This document shows, piece by piece, positions 41,484 to 52,638 of a stretch of DNA of 64,000 nucleotides (within the stretch, counting starts at the first letter, position 1; every line of letters begins with the position of its first letter). Both the position numbers and the translations under genes were made by a program. Where the stretch lies: contig CM061237.1 of NCBI GenBank assembly GCA_030848705.1, positions 87,229,910 to 87,293,909 of the forward strand, written 5' to 3'. The notes below the pieces were generated by a model. That model did no database searches and was not told the DNA's origin. It saw only the letters and a list, made by a program, of their open reading frames with translations. This DNA comes from Heracleum sosnowskyi (Eukaryota; Streptophyta; Magnoliopsida; Apiales; Apiaceae).

Positions 41484-42688
41484 GCAGGTTCTAATACTCA
41501 GAAGATTCAACCAACTTCTGTAAGTCAATATGAGACAATCAGGGTTCCAATTCTCAGACCAGCGGAATATCCAATATGGAAGGTGAAGATGACCATGTTT
41601 CTGGAAGCCACAGATCCAGAATACCTTGATAGAATCAATGATGGTCCTCATATGCCAACTAAACTGTCTCTTGTTATTAGTGGTCAAGAACAAAAGACTG
41701 TTCCAAAAGAAAATAAAGATCTAACTCCTGAAGATATCTCATCAATTGCAAAGGATGCAAAAGTTGGACATCTTCTCCATAGTGCCTTAGATAATGTAAT
41801 GTCTAACAGAGTTATTGGTTGCAAGACTGCCAAAGAAATTTGGGATGCTTTAGAAGTCAGGTGTCAAGGAACAAGTGCTATCAAGAAGAACAGGAAGACT
41901 ATTCTAACACAGGAGTATGAACACTTTGACTCTAGATCTAATGAAACTTTGACAGATACATATGACAGATTCTGTAAACTGTTGAATGATTTGTCTCTGG
42001 TTGATAAAGAATATGACCTTGAAGAGTCAAATCTCAAGTTTCTACTATCTCTACCTGAAAGATGGGATTTGTTCCTGAATCCAGTAAGCTAAACTCTATA
42101 GTTGAAAAAGAAGATGTTATGAAAGAACCAGTAAAAACCTGTGTTAAACAGGTTAATGTTGGTTTAATGACAGAAAAACAATTCAAGCATAAAATCAAAG
42201 AGGTAAAGTCTGTTGAAAAACAAAAGGTGTCCAAGAAAAATAGGAATGGAAAAGTAGGCATTAATAAAAGCAATAATCTTTTGCCTATGTCTGATGCTCC
42301 TATAAAAACATGTCATAATTGTGGTAGTACTAACCATCTTGCAAGCTTCTGCAGGAAGAACAAAGGTATTAATTCTTTACCCTCCAAGTCTGGAGTAAAG
42401 AATGATTATGTTAAGGTTAGACCATAGACTTTATGCACTCACTGTGGGAGTACTTGGCATTCAATTTATACTTGCAAGAATTATCATGCTATTTATCACA
42501 ACTATTATGAGTTAAAGCCCAATTTGAAATGGGTTAAAGTTGATTCTGCAAGTGTAAACTCTGATAGTATAAAATCTGATACTGTTAGCTTAAACTCCGT
42601 TGATAAGAATTCCGCTGCAAAAGCTAACAATGTTAAGAAAGCCAAAGGATCCAAGCAAGTCTGGATCCTTAAATCTAACTCTCCGTAA
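41484..42688 (+). pseudogene. gag: gag of element B, main part, internal deletion and nonsense
   Basis: Continues from the six codons at 16223. It is co-linear with E's gag up to LPERWDL near 42066, then jumps to FVPESSKLNS in another frame. Compared with E, about 1,045 bp is missing, including the first CCHC knuckle and the coiled-coil region, so particle assembly should be lost. A TAG at 42425-42427 replaces the Gln codon before TLCTHCGSTW. The frame ends TAA at 42686-42688. Confidence 0.9.
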
Positions 42689-42698
42689 ATGTTTGTGA

Positions 42699-45600
42699 TT
42701 GCAGGGCATAAGGGAAAGCACCCTAGTCTTGGACAGTGGATGTTCAGGACACATGACTGGAAATAAAGCCCTGCTATCAGACTATGAGGAGAAAGCTGGC
42801 CCAAAAGTTTCCTATGGGGATGGCAACATAGGACGTACTATGGGATATGGCAATATCAATCTTGGAAGTGTCATCATCACAAATGTAGCTCTAGTCCCAG
42901 GACTCAAGCATGACTTGCTATCTGTGAGTCAAATATGTGACAGAGGTTACCATGTAGATTTTCAACCTGAATACTGTGAGGTTATCAGCAAATCTACAGG
43001 GAAAGTTGTTCTAGTTGGACACAAACGGAATAATATCTATGAAGCAAGTTTGGTAACAAACTCTGAAGGAAAAGCTGTGTGTCTGTCTGCAAAAATGTCT
43101 AATGAAGAGAGTTGGAAATGGCATAAGAAGCTCTCTCACCTAAACTTGAACAACATCAATGAGCTAATTCGAAAAGATCTTGTAAGGGGACTTCCAAAGT
43201 CAATACTCAGCTTAGATGGTTTGTGTGATTCTTGTCAAAAGGCCAAGCAAAGGAAGTCATCTTTCAAGAGCAAGTCTGAATCTTCAGTTGTGGATCCTTA
43301 TCATCTTCTTCATGTTGATCTATTTGGTCCAGTGAATATAATGTCTATTGGCAGAAAGAAATATGCTCTAGTCATTGTTGATGAGTACACTAGATACACT
43401 TGGGTGTATTTCTTAACAAAGAAGGATGAAACTGCCTTAACTCTGATGGATCATGTGAAGCTACTGGACAAAGGATCACAGTATAAAGTGAAAATTATCA
43501 GGAGTGGTAATGGTACTGAATTCAGAAATGCAACAATGGAAGAATTTTGCAAAGAAAGAGGAGTGAAGCAAGAATTTTCTGCACCAGGGACTCCACAGCA
43601 GAATGGTGTAGTTGAAAGAAAGAACAGAACTTTAATCGAAGCTGCTAGAACAATGCTTGAAGAAGCAAAATTACCAACTTATTTCTCGGCAGAAGCTGTT
43701 CAAACTGCTTGTTTTACTCAAAATGCAACACTGATCAATAGGCATGGGAAAACACCATATGAGATGGTGAAGAAAAAGAAACCAAACCTGAAATATTTTC
43801 ATATTTTCGGGTGCAAATGCTTTGTGTTGAAAACTCATCCTGAACAGTTGACCAAGTTTGACTTAAAAGCTGATGAAGGAATTTTTGTTGGATACCCACT
43901 ATCAACAAAAGCATTCAGAGTCTGCAATCTGAGAACTAAAGTGATCATGGAATCAATACATGTGTTATTTGATGACAAGAAAATAACTGGAATAGAAGAT
44001 GTAGCATATCATGATCAACTTCGCATTGAAAATGAAGATCTAAACTCTGATCGCGTAAACTCTGATGAAGCCAATCCAACAAACTCTGACGAAGCATACT
44101 CTGAACCTCTACTGGTAAACACTGAGGACGTTTCTCTGACAGAACACAATAGAGAACCAGTTGAGGGGGAGAATGAAGATACTTCAGAAACATCTCAAAA
44201 TGATGACTCACATTCTGAAAATGAGTCAGCTGAAGAATCTAACACACACTCAGGGTCAAACTCTGAAAGTTCAAACTCTGAGCAGTCAAATTCAGGGGGA
44301 GCCTCAGAGAATGCAGATGGTCAAGAAGAAAATCAGGAAAGCATGGATCAAGGGGGAGGATCTAATAATGATGATAGAAGCCACTTACCATCAGCAAGAA
44401 GGTGGACACAAGCTCATACACCTGATCTAATTATTGGAGATCCAATTGCAAGTGTGAAAACAAGAAGTGCTACAACAAATGAATGTCTGTTTCATGCATT
44501 TCTATCTCAAACAGAGCCTAAGAAAGTGGATGAAGCTCTTCAAGATGCAAACTGGATAACAGCTATGCAGGAAGAATTGAATGAGTTTGAAAGAAATGAA
44601 GTATGGACACTTGTACCTAGACCAAAGAACAGGTCTGTTGTTGGTACAAAGTGGGTTTTCAGAAATAAGACTGACAGTGAGGGAGTAATTACAAGGAATA
44701 AGGCTAGACTTGTGGCAAAAGGATACTCACAGCAGGAAGGAATTGACTATGATGAAACCTTTGCTCCAGTTGCAAGATTGGAGGCCATAAGAATTTTTTT
44801 AGCATATGCTGCTCACAAAAAGTTCAAAGTCTTTCAGATGGATGTGAAAAGTGCTTTTCTCAATGGGAAACTTGAAGAAGAAGTGTTTGTTGAACAACCA
44901 CCAGAATTTGTGGACCCCAAGCATCCAGATTATGTCTACAGGCTTGACAAAGCATTATATGGACTAAAGCAGGCACCTAGAGCATGGTATGAAACTCTGG
45001 CTCAATTTATTTTAGAAAGTGGGTTCACTAGAGGTACAATTGATAAAACCTTGTTCTATTTCAATACTGGTAATGATTTGCTCTTAGTTCAAATCTATGT
45101 GGATGACATAATTTTTGGGTCTACTAATGACAAACTCTGTAAGAAATTTGCCAAGCTTATGCAGTCCAGGTACCAAATGAGCATGATGGGAGAGCTTAGT
45201 TATTTTCTAGGCTTGCAGGTAAAGCAAACAGATGATGGGATTTTTATCAATCAAGCAAAATATACCAGAAATCTTCTCCAGAAATTTGGTATGCTTGATA
45301 GTTCATCTGCAACAACTCATATGGCAACTGCAACAAAGCTACACAAAGATACAGGTGCTTCAGTAGATATGACAAACTACAGAGGCATGATAGGGTCTCT
45401 TCTTTATCTGACTGCAAGTAGACCAGACATTATGTATGCAACCTGTCTTTGTGCAAGATTTCAAGCAGATCCCAGAGAACCTCATCTAACAGTTGTGAAG
45501 AGAATTTTCAAATATCTCAAAGGAACCATAACCTTGGGTTTGTGGTATCCTAGAGAATCAGAGTTTAAGTTAATTGGTTACTCTGATGCAGATTTTGCAG

Positions 45601-46040
45601 GCTGTAAGATTGACAGAAAGAGCACAAGTGGAAGCTGTCAATTTTTAGGTGACAAATTAGTTTCTTGGTACAGCAAGAAACAGAAATCAATTTCTACATC
45701 CACAGCAGAAGCAGAGTATATTGCAGCTGGTAGCTGTTGTGCACAGATTCTGTGGATGAAGAATCAATTGCTGGATTACGGGTTAAGGTACTCTAAAATA
45801 CCTATTTTCTGTGATAATCAAAGTGCTATTGCTATGACAGGTAACCCAGTACTGCATTCCATGACCAAGCACATCAGCATAAGGTATCACTTTATTAGGG
45901 AACATGTGGAGGAAGGAGATATTGAGCTTCATTTTGTGTCTACAGAACAACAGCTTGCAGATATCTTCACCAAGCCTTTGAGTGAAGCTACATCTACAAG
46001 ACTGGGAAATGAACTTGGAATGATCTCTGGTTTCGACTAG
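42699..46040 (+). CDS. pol: pol of element B, full length, integrase Asp lost
   Basis: About 1,113 open codons; the first codon is TTG directly after a TGA, with no ATG nearby. Protease DSGCSGHMTG, HHCC motif, integrase LHVDLFGPV. The second catalytic Asp is changed: RSGNGTEF instead of RSDNGTEF. TYFSAEAV replaces TYFWAEAV. RT YVDDIIFGST and RNase H (SDADFAGCK, STAEAEY, CDNQSA) are intact. The integrase-RT linker is rich in NSD/NSE residues encoded by AAACTCTGA repeats and holds three GGGGGAG runs (about 44164-44360). Confidence 0.92.
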   Translation: MQGIRESTLVLDSGCSGHMTGNKALLSDYEEKAGPKVSYGDGNIGRTMGYGNINLGSVIITNVALVPGLKHDLLSVSQICDRGYHVDFQPEYCEVISKSTGKVVLVGHKRNNIYEASLVTNSEGKAVCLSAKMSNEESWKWHKKLSHLNLNNINELIRKDLVRGLPKSILSLDGLCDSCQKAKQRKSSFKSKSESSVVDPYHLLHVDLFGPVNIMSIGRKKYALVIVDEYTRYTWVYFLTKKDETALTLMDHVKLLDKGSQYKVKIIRSGNGTEFRNATMEEFCKERGVKQEFSAPGTPQQNGVVERKNRTLIEAARTMLEEAKLPTYFSAEAVQTACFTQNATLINRHGKTPYEMVKKKKPNLKYFHIFGCKCFVLKTHPEQLTKFDLKADEGIFVGYPLSTKAFRVCNLRTKVIMESIHVLFDDKKITGIEDVAYHDQLRIENEDLNSDRVNSDEANPTNSDEAYSEPLLVNTEDVSLTEHNREPVEGENEDTSETSQNDDSHSENESAEESNTHSGSNSESSNSEQSNSGGASENADGQEENQESMDQGGGSNNDDRSHLPSARRWTQAHTPDLIIGDPIASVKTRSATTNECLFHAFLSQTEPKKVDEALQDANWITAMQEELNEFERNEVWTLVPRPKNRSVVGTKWVFRNKTDSEGVITRNKARLVAKGYSQQEGIDYDETFAPVARLEAIRIFLAYAAHKKFKVFQMDVKSAFLNGKLEEEVFVEQPPEFVDPKHPDYVYRLDKALYGLKQAPRAWYETLAQFILESGFTRGTIDKTLFYFNTGNDLLLVQIYVDDIIFGSTNDKLCKKFAKLMQSRYQMSMMGELSYFLGLQVKQTDDGIFINQAKYTRNLLQKFGMLDSSSATTHMATATKLHKDTGASVDMTNYRGMIGSLLYLTASRPDIMYATCLCARFQADPREPHLTVVKRIFKYLKGTITLGLWYPRESEFKLIGYSDADFAGCKIDRKSTSGSCQFLGDKLVSWYSKKQKSISTSTAEAEYIAAGSCCAQILWMKNQLLDYGLRYSKIPIFCDNQSAIAMTGNPVLHSMTKHISIRYHFIREHVEEGDIELHFVSTEQQLADIFTKPLSEATSTRLGNELGMISGFD

Positions 46041-47350
46041 AGATACTAGTTAGACTCAAAATTCACTCTTCTATGATATGTTGCTCATGTTTTTCTGCAT
46101 ATGTTAACTGTCATGCAAATCATGTTGATAAATTCTGATGGTAGCATACTCTGATGGAAGCATACTTTGATGATAAACTCTGATGTTATACTTTGATTGT
46201 GGTATTGTCTGAAACATATGAACCGATGAATAAAATTGTATGAAGCATGATTGTCAGTAAGTAATCATGAATCCTTTTGAGTTATATATGATCTGATCTC
46301 AAATATGTGCAGAAATTTTACACAGCATGATACTGTCTCTATATTCATAGCATCTCTTAGTTTATTGATCCTATACACTGAGTCTGTACTAGCTGTTTGC
46401 ACTTTCTCTCATAAAATATACATTAAATGATGTAAGTCTAAACTCTGATAATTAGTTGCTGTTAATTCACCCCTAAGCAAAAGATGCTAAACAAGCACAA
46501 ATTCCTTTGAGATCATGTTGTGCCTAGGAAAACCCATGAACTTATTGTATGAAATAAGGGCTAAAATTTTAAAAATTTTGGTGACTAGTGCCAACCACTG
46601 ATTACTGGAAAAGCAAAAAAAAAAAAAAATTGGGGGTGAAAACAAATAAATTCATATATAAGTACAGAGTTTAGATGAAATCAGAATATGTTTAACATAT
46701 GAGAGTTTGGGCAACCAGTTTTTACTGATTTAATTTGTGGATTTTATGCACTTTAAGATGCTCTAAATATTGATATTCATTAAACTCTGCTATTCACACA
46801 CAAATATTCACAACTGTACATTTTTAGAAAAGAGATTATTAATGAAGGAGGAGAATTGATAAAAACTGATGAATTGTGTACTCTACGCCGAGGTAATTTA
46901 TTTTTAATCTCTGATGATTAAAATAAATAAGGGTGTTTCAGACATTTCATAATTATTGAGGAACATTATTTTTGGAAAATAGAGAGTATGATTGATAACG
47001 GTTTGTTGAGTTTTGAAAATGATAAAAGGTGTCTAGAAAATAGCAGTAATTAGTGCCTTTTACTGCGCATGCATGTTGGAAACTACCACGATTTACTGAT
47101 GTCAGTTAATGCATGTGTGCCAACTGTCCCACTCACACACTTTACGAGTATGCCTGCTGTGTATCTTAATGATTAAAACTGTTCAGTTTTCATTTTTATT
47201 TAATCATTATACACACGACGTTTCAAATTTTTACAGACTTACTCAATTCACAGGACATTTTTACACAAGCATATTCACAAACACTTTTCTACATCACTTT
47301 CTCAAACACCTTTTCTAAGCATAAACTCTGATTTCTTTCAAAGCTTTCTA
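46041..47350 (+). other. Spacer of element B between pol and the extra gene, promoter-like
   Basis: Same ordered blocks as in C and E: several AAACTCTGATG-type motifs, GAGATCATGTTGTGCCTAGGAA, GTGACTAGTGCCAACCACTGATTACTGG, a purine run TTGGGGGTGAAAA (46631-46643) and TACGCCGAGGTAA. A decayed palindrome TGCGCATGCATG (47064-47075) follows, then a TATA-like CATTATACACACGACG (47205-47220) and a CACATCACTTTCTC-type leader. The G-box of C and E has been lost. Confidence 0.65.
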
Positions 47351-50300
47351 ATGGCAACTACCATGTTTCAATCTGTTGGTCTCGAATTTGTTCCTAACAA
47401 CTATGCAACACCACTATCTACTGAGAATGTCCCAGAGGCGTTTCATCTATTACAGAACTTCCTTGCTCAATCAGATATTGGGCATGCACTGGTGGCACCA
47501 GCAAAGTTATCTGGTTCTCAAATCAAAGCCTTCTGGGAGACAGGCGTATATGATGATGGAGGTGAATCAGACACTCCTTCTATTATCTTTGAATTTGCTG
47601 AACAAGAGTATGTGGTCACTCCAACCACTGTTAGAGATGCTCTTGGATGTGAAGATTTCAATGTGTTCACCATTTCTGTTGGTGATTCTGAACTTCAGCG
47701 TATGATGAGAGAGATTGGTTACTCTGGGCCTTTGGCAAGGACAGGTAACCTGAAGCGACCGTTCTTGAGGAAGGAGTGGAGTTTCTTCTTCGATTGTATT
47801 ACAAGGGCGTTCGGAAAGAAGTGTACCAATTGGGATGCCATTCCAATTGATAGTCTGGAAATCGGGTATTCTCTGCTTTATGGCAATAACTTTGATTTTG
47901 CTAGACTAGTTCTTACTAATATAGGTGAAAAGATGACAGAGAATAGGAATGTTGTTTATTTTGCTCGTTTCTGTCAATTAATCTTTTCCATGTGTGTTGA
48001 TGGGGTTGAGATAGCTGAGGAGGATGCAATTCCCTCATTTAGATTACATAAGAGAATATTCTCTGATCTCACAAACAAGGATGTTAAGAAAGGGAATGTT
48101 GGTGACTTGATGCTTCCTGCTTCAGTCCAACAGTTTTTAAATCCTCTACCACAACCACAAGTACAACCAGAACCTGACCAGCCTCTAAACTCTGAACCTC
48201 TTCCATCTACATCTCAAAATCCAAAGGCTGGGGGTAGAACAAAGCATAGGGCTTTTAAGGCTGCTAAATCTCTAAATACTGATGATAATGTTGTTACTGA
48301 TGATTTTCTTGAACCCATCTTGGAGATGGATATTGAAGATGAAATTGAAGCACATCCCTCTGCAACTCTAGAAGAGTTTGGCAGTATAAATGAAATAGAG
48401 GATGTGGCAGCTGATCAACCTACAGTCATACTTGATGAGTCCCTAGCTACTCATACAGAGATTTTCTCTGTTAATCACCAGGTAATTGAAAAAGGTGAAG
48501 AGGTTGATCAGACAGCAAAGGATGTAGCTGCAAAAAATATTGTTGAAGAAGCTGCATAAAATATTGATGAAGAAACTGCAGAAAATAATCTTGAAGCAAC
48601 TGCAGAGATTTCTGTTGAAACTACTGCTGTTGATGCTGAAAATGAAGAAAATGCTCAAGACAATATAAACTCTGAGAAGCTCGCAAATGCTGATGTTCCA
48701 GAAACATTTGCTGAGAATATTCCTCATTCCTCAAATGCTGAATCTTCTGCAAAGTCTGATGATCAAGCTGATTCATCTTCTCAAAGACTTTCTGCTCAAC
48801 CAAATCAAAAGGACATTCAGCATGCCACTGAACTTCACTTTCAGAATATGTACTTTTCCAAGTGGTCAAGCAAGGATTGTATTTTTACTGATCAAAGAGT
48901 TGCAGACTTTGTAACAAAATCTGCTGAGTCAATTGCAAATCCTGAGCTTCTTACACATCTCAAGGCAACTATTGTTCAAGTTAAATCTCTTCACAATCAT
49001 TTTGATGAAACTCAGAAGTCAGTTACTGGGTTGAGAAATGATGTGGTTGCTCGAGATATGTCACTGAAGCAAGATAAAACTATGTTGCTTACTCTGGTCA
49101 AAGATCAAGAAATTCTCAAGAACAGACTGACCAAGGTTGAAGACAATCAGACTTTAATGTCTGATAAACTGGATTCTATTGCTGCTTCGCTTGAATTGCT
49201 CACATCAGTTTTGATTCCTGATGATGTCAAAAAGGGGGAGAGAGTACTTAAAGACAAATGCAAAAAGTCTCAAACTCTGAGTAGACATGATGATTCTACT
49301 GATGGTGGTGCAAATGGAAAAGATTTCAAATCTAAATCTACTCTACAGCAAGGAAAGCTAAGATCAAACTCTGATGCTACATACTCTGAAAGGATAAACA
49401 CTGGTGCTCAATATTCTTCAAGAGCTAGAAGCTTATTGCTTACTTCTCATCCAGTTACTGATGAAGAGATTGCTGCTCATCTGTTTCTAGAAGAACATGG
49501 TGCTGATGCAACCATAGAAGATATCCAAGTTGAAGAATTGATGCTAGCTAAAGAGCATGAGCAGAATCTGAAGTCTGGGAAAGTGAAGAAAGTTGTAAAG
49601 GTTTCAAGGCCTAAAGAAAGAGGAATAATTATTAAAGAAAATGTAAACTCTCAACAGAGTTTACAACAAGCAAAGAAGGCTGAAGAAACTAGACCTGATA
49701 AGGGTAAAGGGAAGCTAGTTGAAGAATCAGTACAGAAGAAAATTCAAACAACCTCTGACAATGCTCAAGTTGTTCAAACATTGAAAGCTCAAACAACCTC
49801 TGACAATGCTCAAGTTGTTCAATCATTGGAAGCTGTGACAACCTCTGATTCTACTCAAGTTGTACAGACTCAGCTATCTTCACAACTCCAAAGGACTTTT
49901 GCTAAACCAATCACTGTTCAACATTCTTTGATTCCAGCAAATGTAAATATTCTCCAAAGCAGAACTATCATGGGAAAGGAATCAAGAGATAAATCTGGAT
50001 TGGGATCTCATAGAGAAAAGAGAATAAATAATAGTCATGTGGATCAAACTTCATTAGCTGAACCAGGTGTTGGTGTGACTCAAGAAAATCTTGATGCTTT
50101 AGAGTCGGTTCAGTTAATTTATCATAAAGGATTGAAGAAGGATTTTCTGTTATACTTCAAGGCTGATGGCAGAGTATATAGAGTTGGTGAAGCAGACATT
50201 GGGTTAAAAATGAAATAAGAATTGGAGTATGTACTGTATATACTGAAGATCAAAAATCAAAGAACTCATCAAGCAGCTGAGGTGTTAAGAAGCAGGATGA

Positions 50301-50656
50301 TGAAAGCTAGAATTCTTTGTGGCTTAAAGTCTGCTGGTTCTTATATACCAAAGTACAGAGACTACAATGGAAAGCTTATTGAGATGCAAAGGAACAGTGC
50401 AAGACTCAGAACAGATCTTGGTATAAAAGTGTTGGAATTTAATCTGGAATCAGATAAATCCTTCATAATAAAACTAGGAAATGATATGAGGAAAAATAGT
50501 ATCTATGCTCTAAGGGCTGCTATCTACCAAACTGGAGAAAGTGATCCAGAGTTAAGGGAATTGAAGAAGACAATGATAGCTGAGCTAGAGAGAGCTGAGA
50601 GAAGACTACTTATGGACTACATCAGGACTGTACCTGACATTGAAGAGATTAAGTAA
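47351..50656 (+). pseudogene. Extra gene of element B, full length with two in-frame stops
   Basis: One reading frame of about 1,101 codons with TAA at 48557-48559 and at 50216-50218. N-terminal domain (residues 1-270): GLEFVPNNY, YDDGG, RPFLRKEWSFFFDCITRAFG (136-155), FRLHKRIFSDLTNKD (230-244). Pro/Gln-rich and acidic Glu/Ala-rich middle (270-490). MYFSKWSSKDCIF near 500, coiled-coil-like segment (535-620), DDVKKGERV near 623. Three TTSD-(N/S)-(A/T)QVVQ repeats (49747-49870). C-terminal domain (about 900-1100) with LLYFKADGRVYRV, ELEYVLYILKIKN, IPKYRD, VLEFNLESDK, RAAIYQTGE and YIRTVPDIEEIK. It occupies the env-like position but has no signal peptide or membrane segment. Confidence 0.85.
49642..49665. 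repeat. Near-palindrome in the B extra gene
   Basis: TGTAAACTCT...AGAGTTTACA: two 10-bp arms around CAAC. The corresponding site in E (62892-62915) is a perfect palindrome. Confidence 0.85.
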
Positions 50657-50805
50657 TTACTGAAGTCTGTAAGTTTTTAAAGTTTTCTGTTATAAGTTAA
50701 AGATAAACTCTGTGATTTTATAAACACTGCATTTGTTATATATTTTTTGACATCATCAATTATCTGTTAACTTGTACATTTTAGTATGAACAAGTTGGGG
50801 GAGAT
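50657..50805 (+). other. 3' untranslated region and polypurine tract of element B
   Basis: A short region without a gene. It includes CACTGCATTTGTTATATATTTTTTGACATCATCAATTATC-type sequence, shared with C and E. The tract AAGTTGGGGGAGAT (50792-50805) directly precedes the 3' LTR. Confidence 0.85.
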
Positions 50806-51322
50806 TGTTAGATATAATTGCTGATGTTTGTTTATCAGTGTTTAAAGTACCAGGAAACTATCAGAGTTTAGCTGGAGGACTTATCAGAGTTTAGCTGGAG
50901 GACCAGTCAGAGTTTATTAAAGTCTGATGGTCAGAGTTTGCTTAGCTATCGGTGCGAAGTCAATGAAGATTCTAGAAGCGATATTCTTTGAAGATGGAAA
51001 GAAGCAAAGAGATATCGAGATGGCTAAGGAAACGGAACAGAAGACAGAAGCAATTCTTAATTGATTCTGATTGTATAGCTAATTTATAGGAATATCAATT
51101 AGAATTGTATGTAGCTGTGTACTATATAAACACAGATAGGTTAACCCTAAAAGGGATGCGAATACGTGAATTATCATTCTTGTAATCTAGCATCTCTCTG
51201 TGATATTTTACATCACTGAGAGAGGAGTTATTTAATTCCATTCAGTTTATTGTTCATAAACGGTGTTCTTATTGTTATTCTCATACCTATACTTGATTAT
51301 ATATTGTGTATTCAGCCTAACA
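50806..51322 (+). repeat. 3' LTR of element B, 517 bp
   Basis: Starts TGTTAGATATAATTG and ends TATTCAGCCTAACA. TATA box ACTATATAAAC at 51121. It carries CAGTCAGAGTTTATTAAAGTC, a palindrome-like block. Confidence 0.93.
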
Positions 51323-51621
51323 TTCCTAATATGTTTGCTCCATATGCACAATTTCAAAATCCATATGCTAGCAAGCCATTTGTGCCTAATCCATACATGA
51401 ATATGTTTAATGTGCCACAAATGCCATGGAATGTGAATAACATGTTTGTTCCTCCAAATATGAATGCTATGAATGAAAATGTGAGCAACCCTCAGAAATC
51501 AACACCAAAGGTAAAGGTTGATTTAACTCAATCTGAGCCCAAGGTGAAAAATGATGTGAAGAGTAAATCAAAGGCTAACAAAACAGGATCCAAGGAAACT
51601 TGGGTACCAAAATCAACTTGA
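51323..51621 (+). pseudogene. gag: gag of element G, C-terminal end
   Basis: Continues the frame cut by B: PNMFAPYAQFQNPYASKPF, a Pro/Asn/Met-rich stretch, then a Lys/Ser-rich end with GSKETWVPKST and TGA at 51619-51621. The ending matches the KQVW(V/I)(P/L)K ends of the other gags. The ATG near 51250 belongs to the B LTR and is not a real start. Confidence 0.8.
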
Positions 51622-51639
51622 TTTGGTTTTATTGTGTGC

Positions 51640-52638
51640 AGGGAGACAAAAGGAATCTTTGGTACTTGGATAGTGGTTGTTCAAGACACATGACTGGTGA
51701 TTCTACCCTGCTCACAGAGTTCCAGGAAAGAGCTGGCCCTTGTATTGCTTTTGGAGATGACAGCAAAGACTACACTAAGGGATATGGCTTGATTTCAAAA
51801 GAGAATGTCATCATTGATGAGGTTGCATTGGTGGATGGTCTAAAGCACAATTTGCTTAGTATCAGCCAACTTTGTGACAAAGGATTTTTAGTTACTTTTT
51901 CAAAAGAAGCATGTGTTTTTTCTAAAGGTGGAGACAACAATGTGGTAATGACTGAATTCAGAAGAGGGAATGTGTACATTGCTGACTTTAGTAGCACAAG
52001 TCCAGACACCATCACTTGTCTTTTCAGCAAGGCAGGCAAGGATGAAAGTTGGCTATGGCACAAGAAATTGTCTCATTTGAATTTTAAAGTTATGAATGAC
52101 TTGGTGAGGAAAGATCTTGCTAGAGGAATTCCACAGGTGGAATTCACCAAGGATGGTTTGTGTGATGCCTGTCAAAAAGGGAAACAAAAGAAGGCATCAT
52201 TCAAAAGCAAGACAGAGTCATCAATTGTCCAACAGCTTGAGTTGCTTCACATGGATCTATTTGGCCCTGTCAATGTCATGTCCATTTCAAAGAAGAAATA
52301 CTGTCTTGTGATTGTTGATGATTTTTCTAGATTTACATGGACTTTCTTTTTGCACTCCAAAGATGAGGCAAGTGAAATCATTATCAATCACATCAAGATG
52401 GTAAACAATCATCCTGATTTCAAAGTAAGAAGGATTGGGAGTGACAATGACACAGAGTTCAAGAATTCAACTATGAAGATGTTCTGTGAAGAAAATGGTA
52501 TTTTGCATGAATTTTCAGCTGCAAGGACACCACAACAAAATGGTGTAGTTGAAAGGAAAAACAGAACACTTATTGAAGCTGCAAGGACAATGCTAGATGA
52601 ATCACAGTTACCAACTTATTTTTGGACTGAGGCAGTTA
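51640..52638 (+). pseudogene. pol: pol of element G, first third (cut by element E)
   Basis: After TGTGTGCAGGG: protease YLDSGCSRHMTGD, HHCC motif (WHKKLSHL...CDACQKGK), integrase LHMDLFGPV, GSDNDTEF and NGVVERKNRTL. All three catalytic acids are present, though the Gly of DNGTEF is Asp. The frame runs into E's LTR at 52639 after TYFWTEAV. In G the pol frame is open upstream through the gag end, so a -1 shift from gag is possible, unlike in B and E. Confidence 0.9.

Larger units (their letters stand above)
15644..51322 (+). mobile_element. Element B: SIRE-type copia element (B/C/E family)
   Basis: Two 517-bp LTRs (15644-16160 and 50806-51322) are flanked by the perfect 5-bp duplication TTCCT. 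Between them: primer site, gag (split and internally deleted), pol, a 1.3 kb spacer, the extra gene and a polypurine tract. C occupies 16241-41478, so B itself is about 10.4 kb. LTR comparison by eye gives about nine differences in 517 bp. Degenerate third codons and the gag deletion make it non-autonomous now. Confidence 0.93.

Noticed and set aside
47351..50656. The third gene as a host gene lying between elements
   Set aside because: It lies inside the LTR pair of B, upstream of the polypurine tract, and the same gene is at the same place in C and E.
51250..51322. Start of the G gag end at an ATG in the B LTR
   Set aside because: The first 24 codons are LTR sequence of B. The true gag frame continues from before B's insertion.
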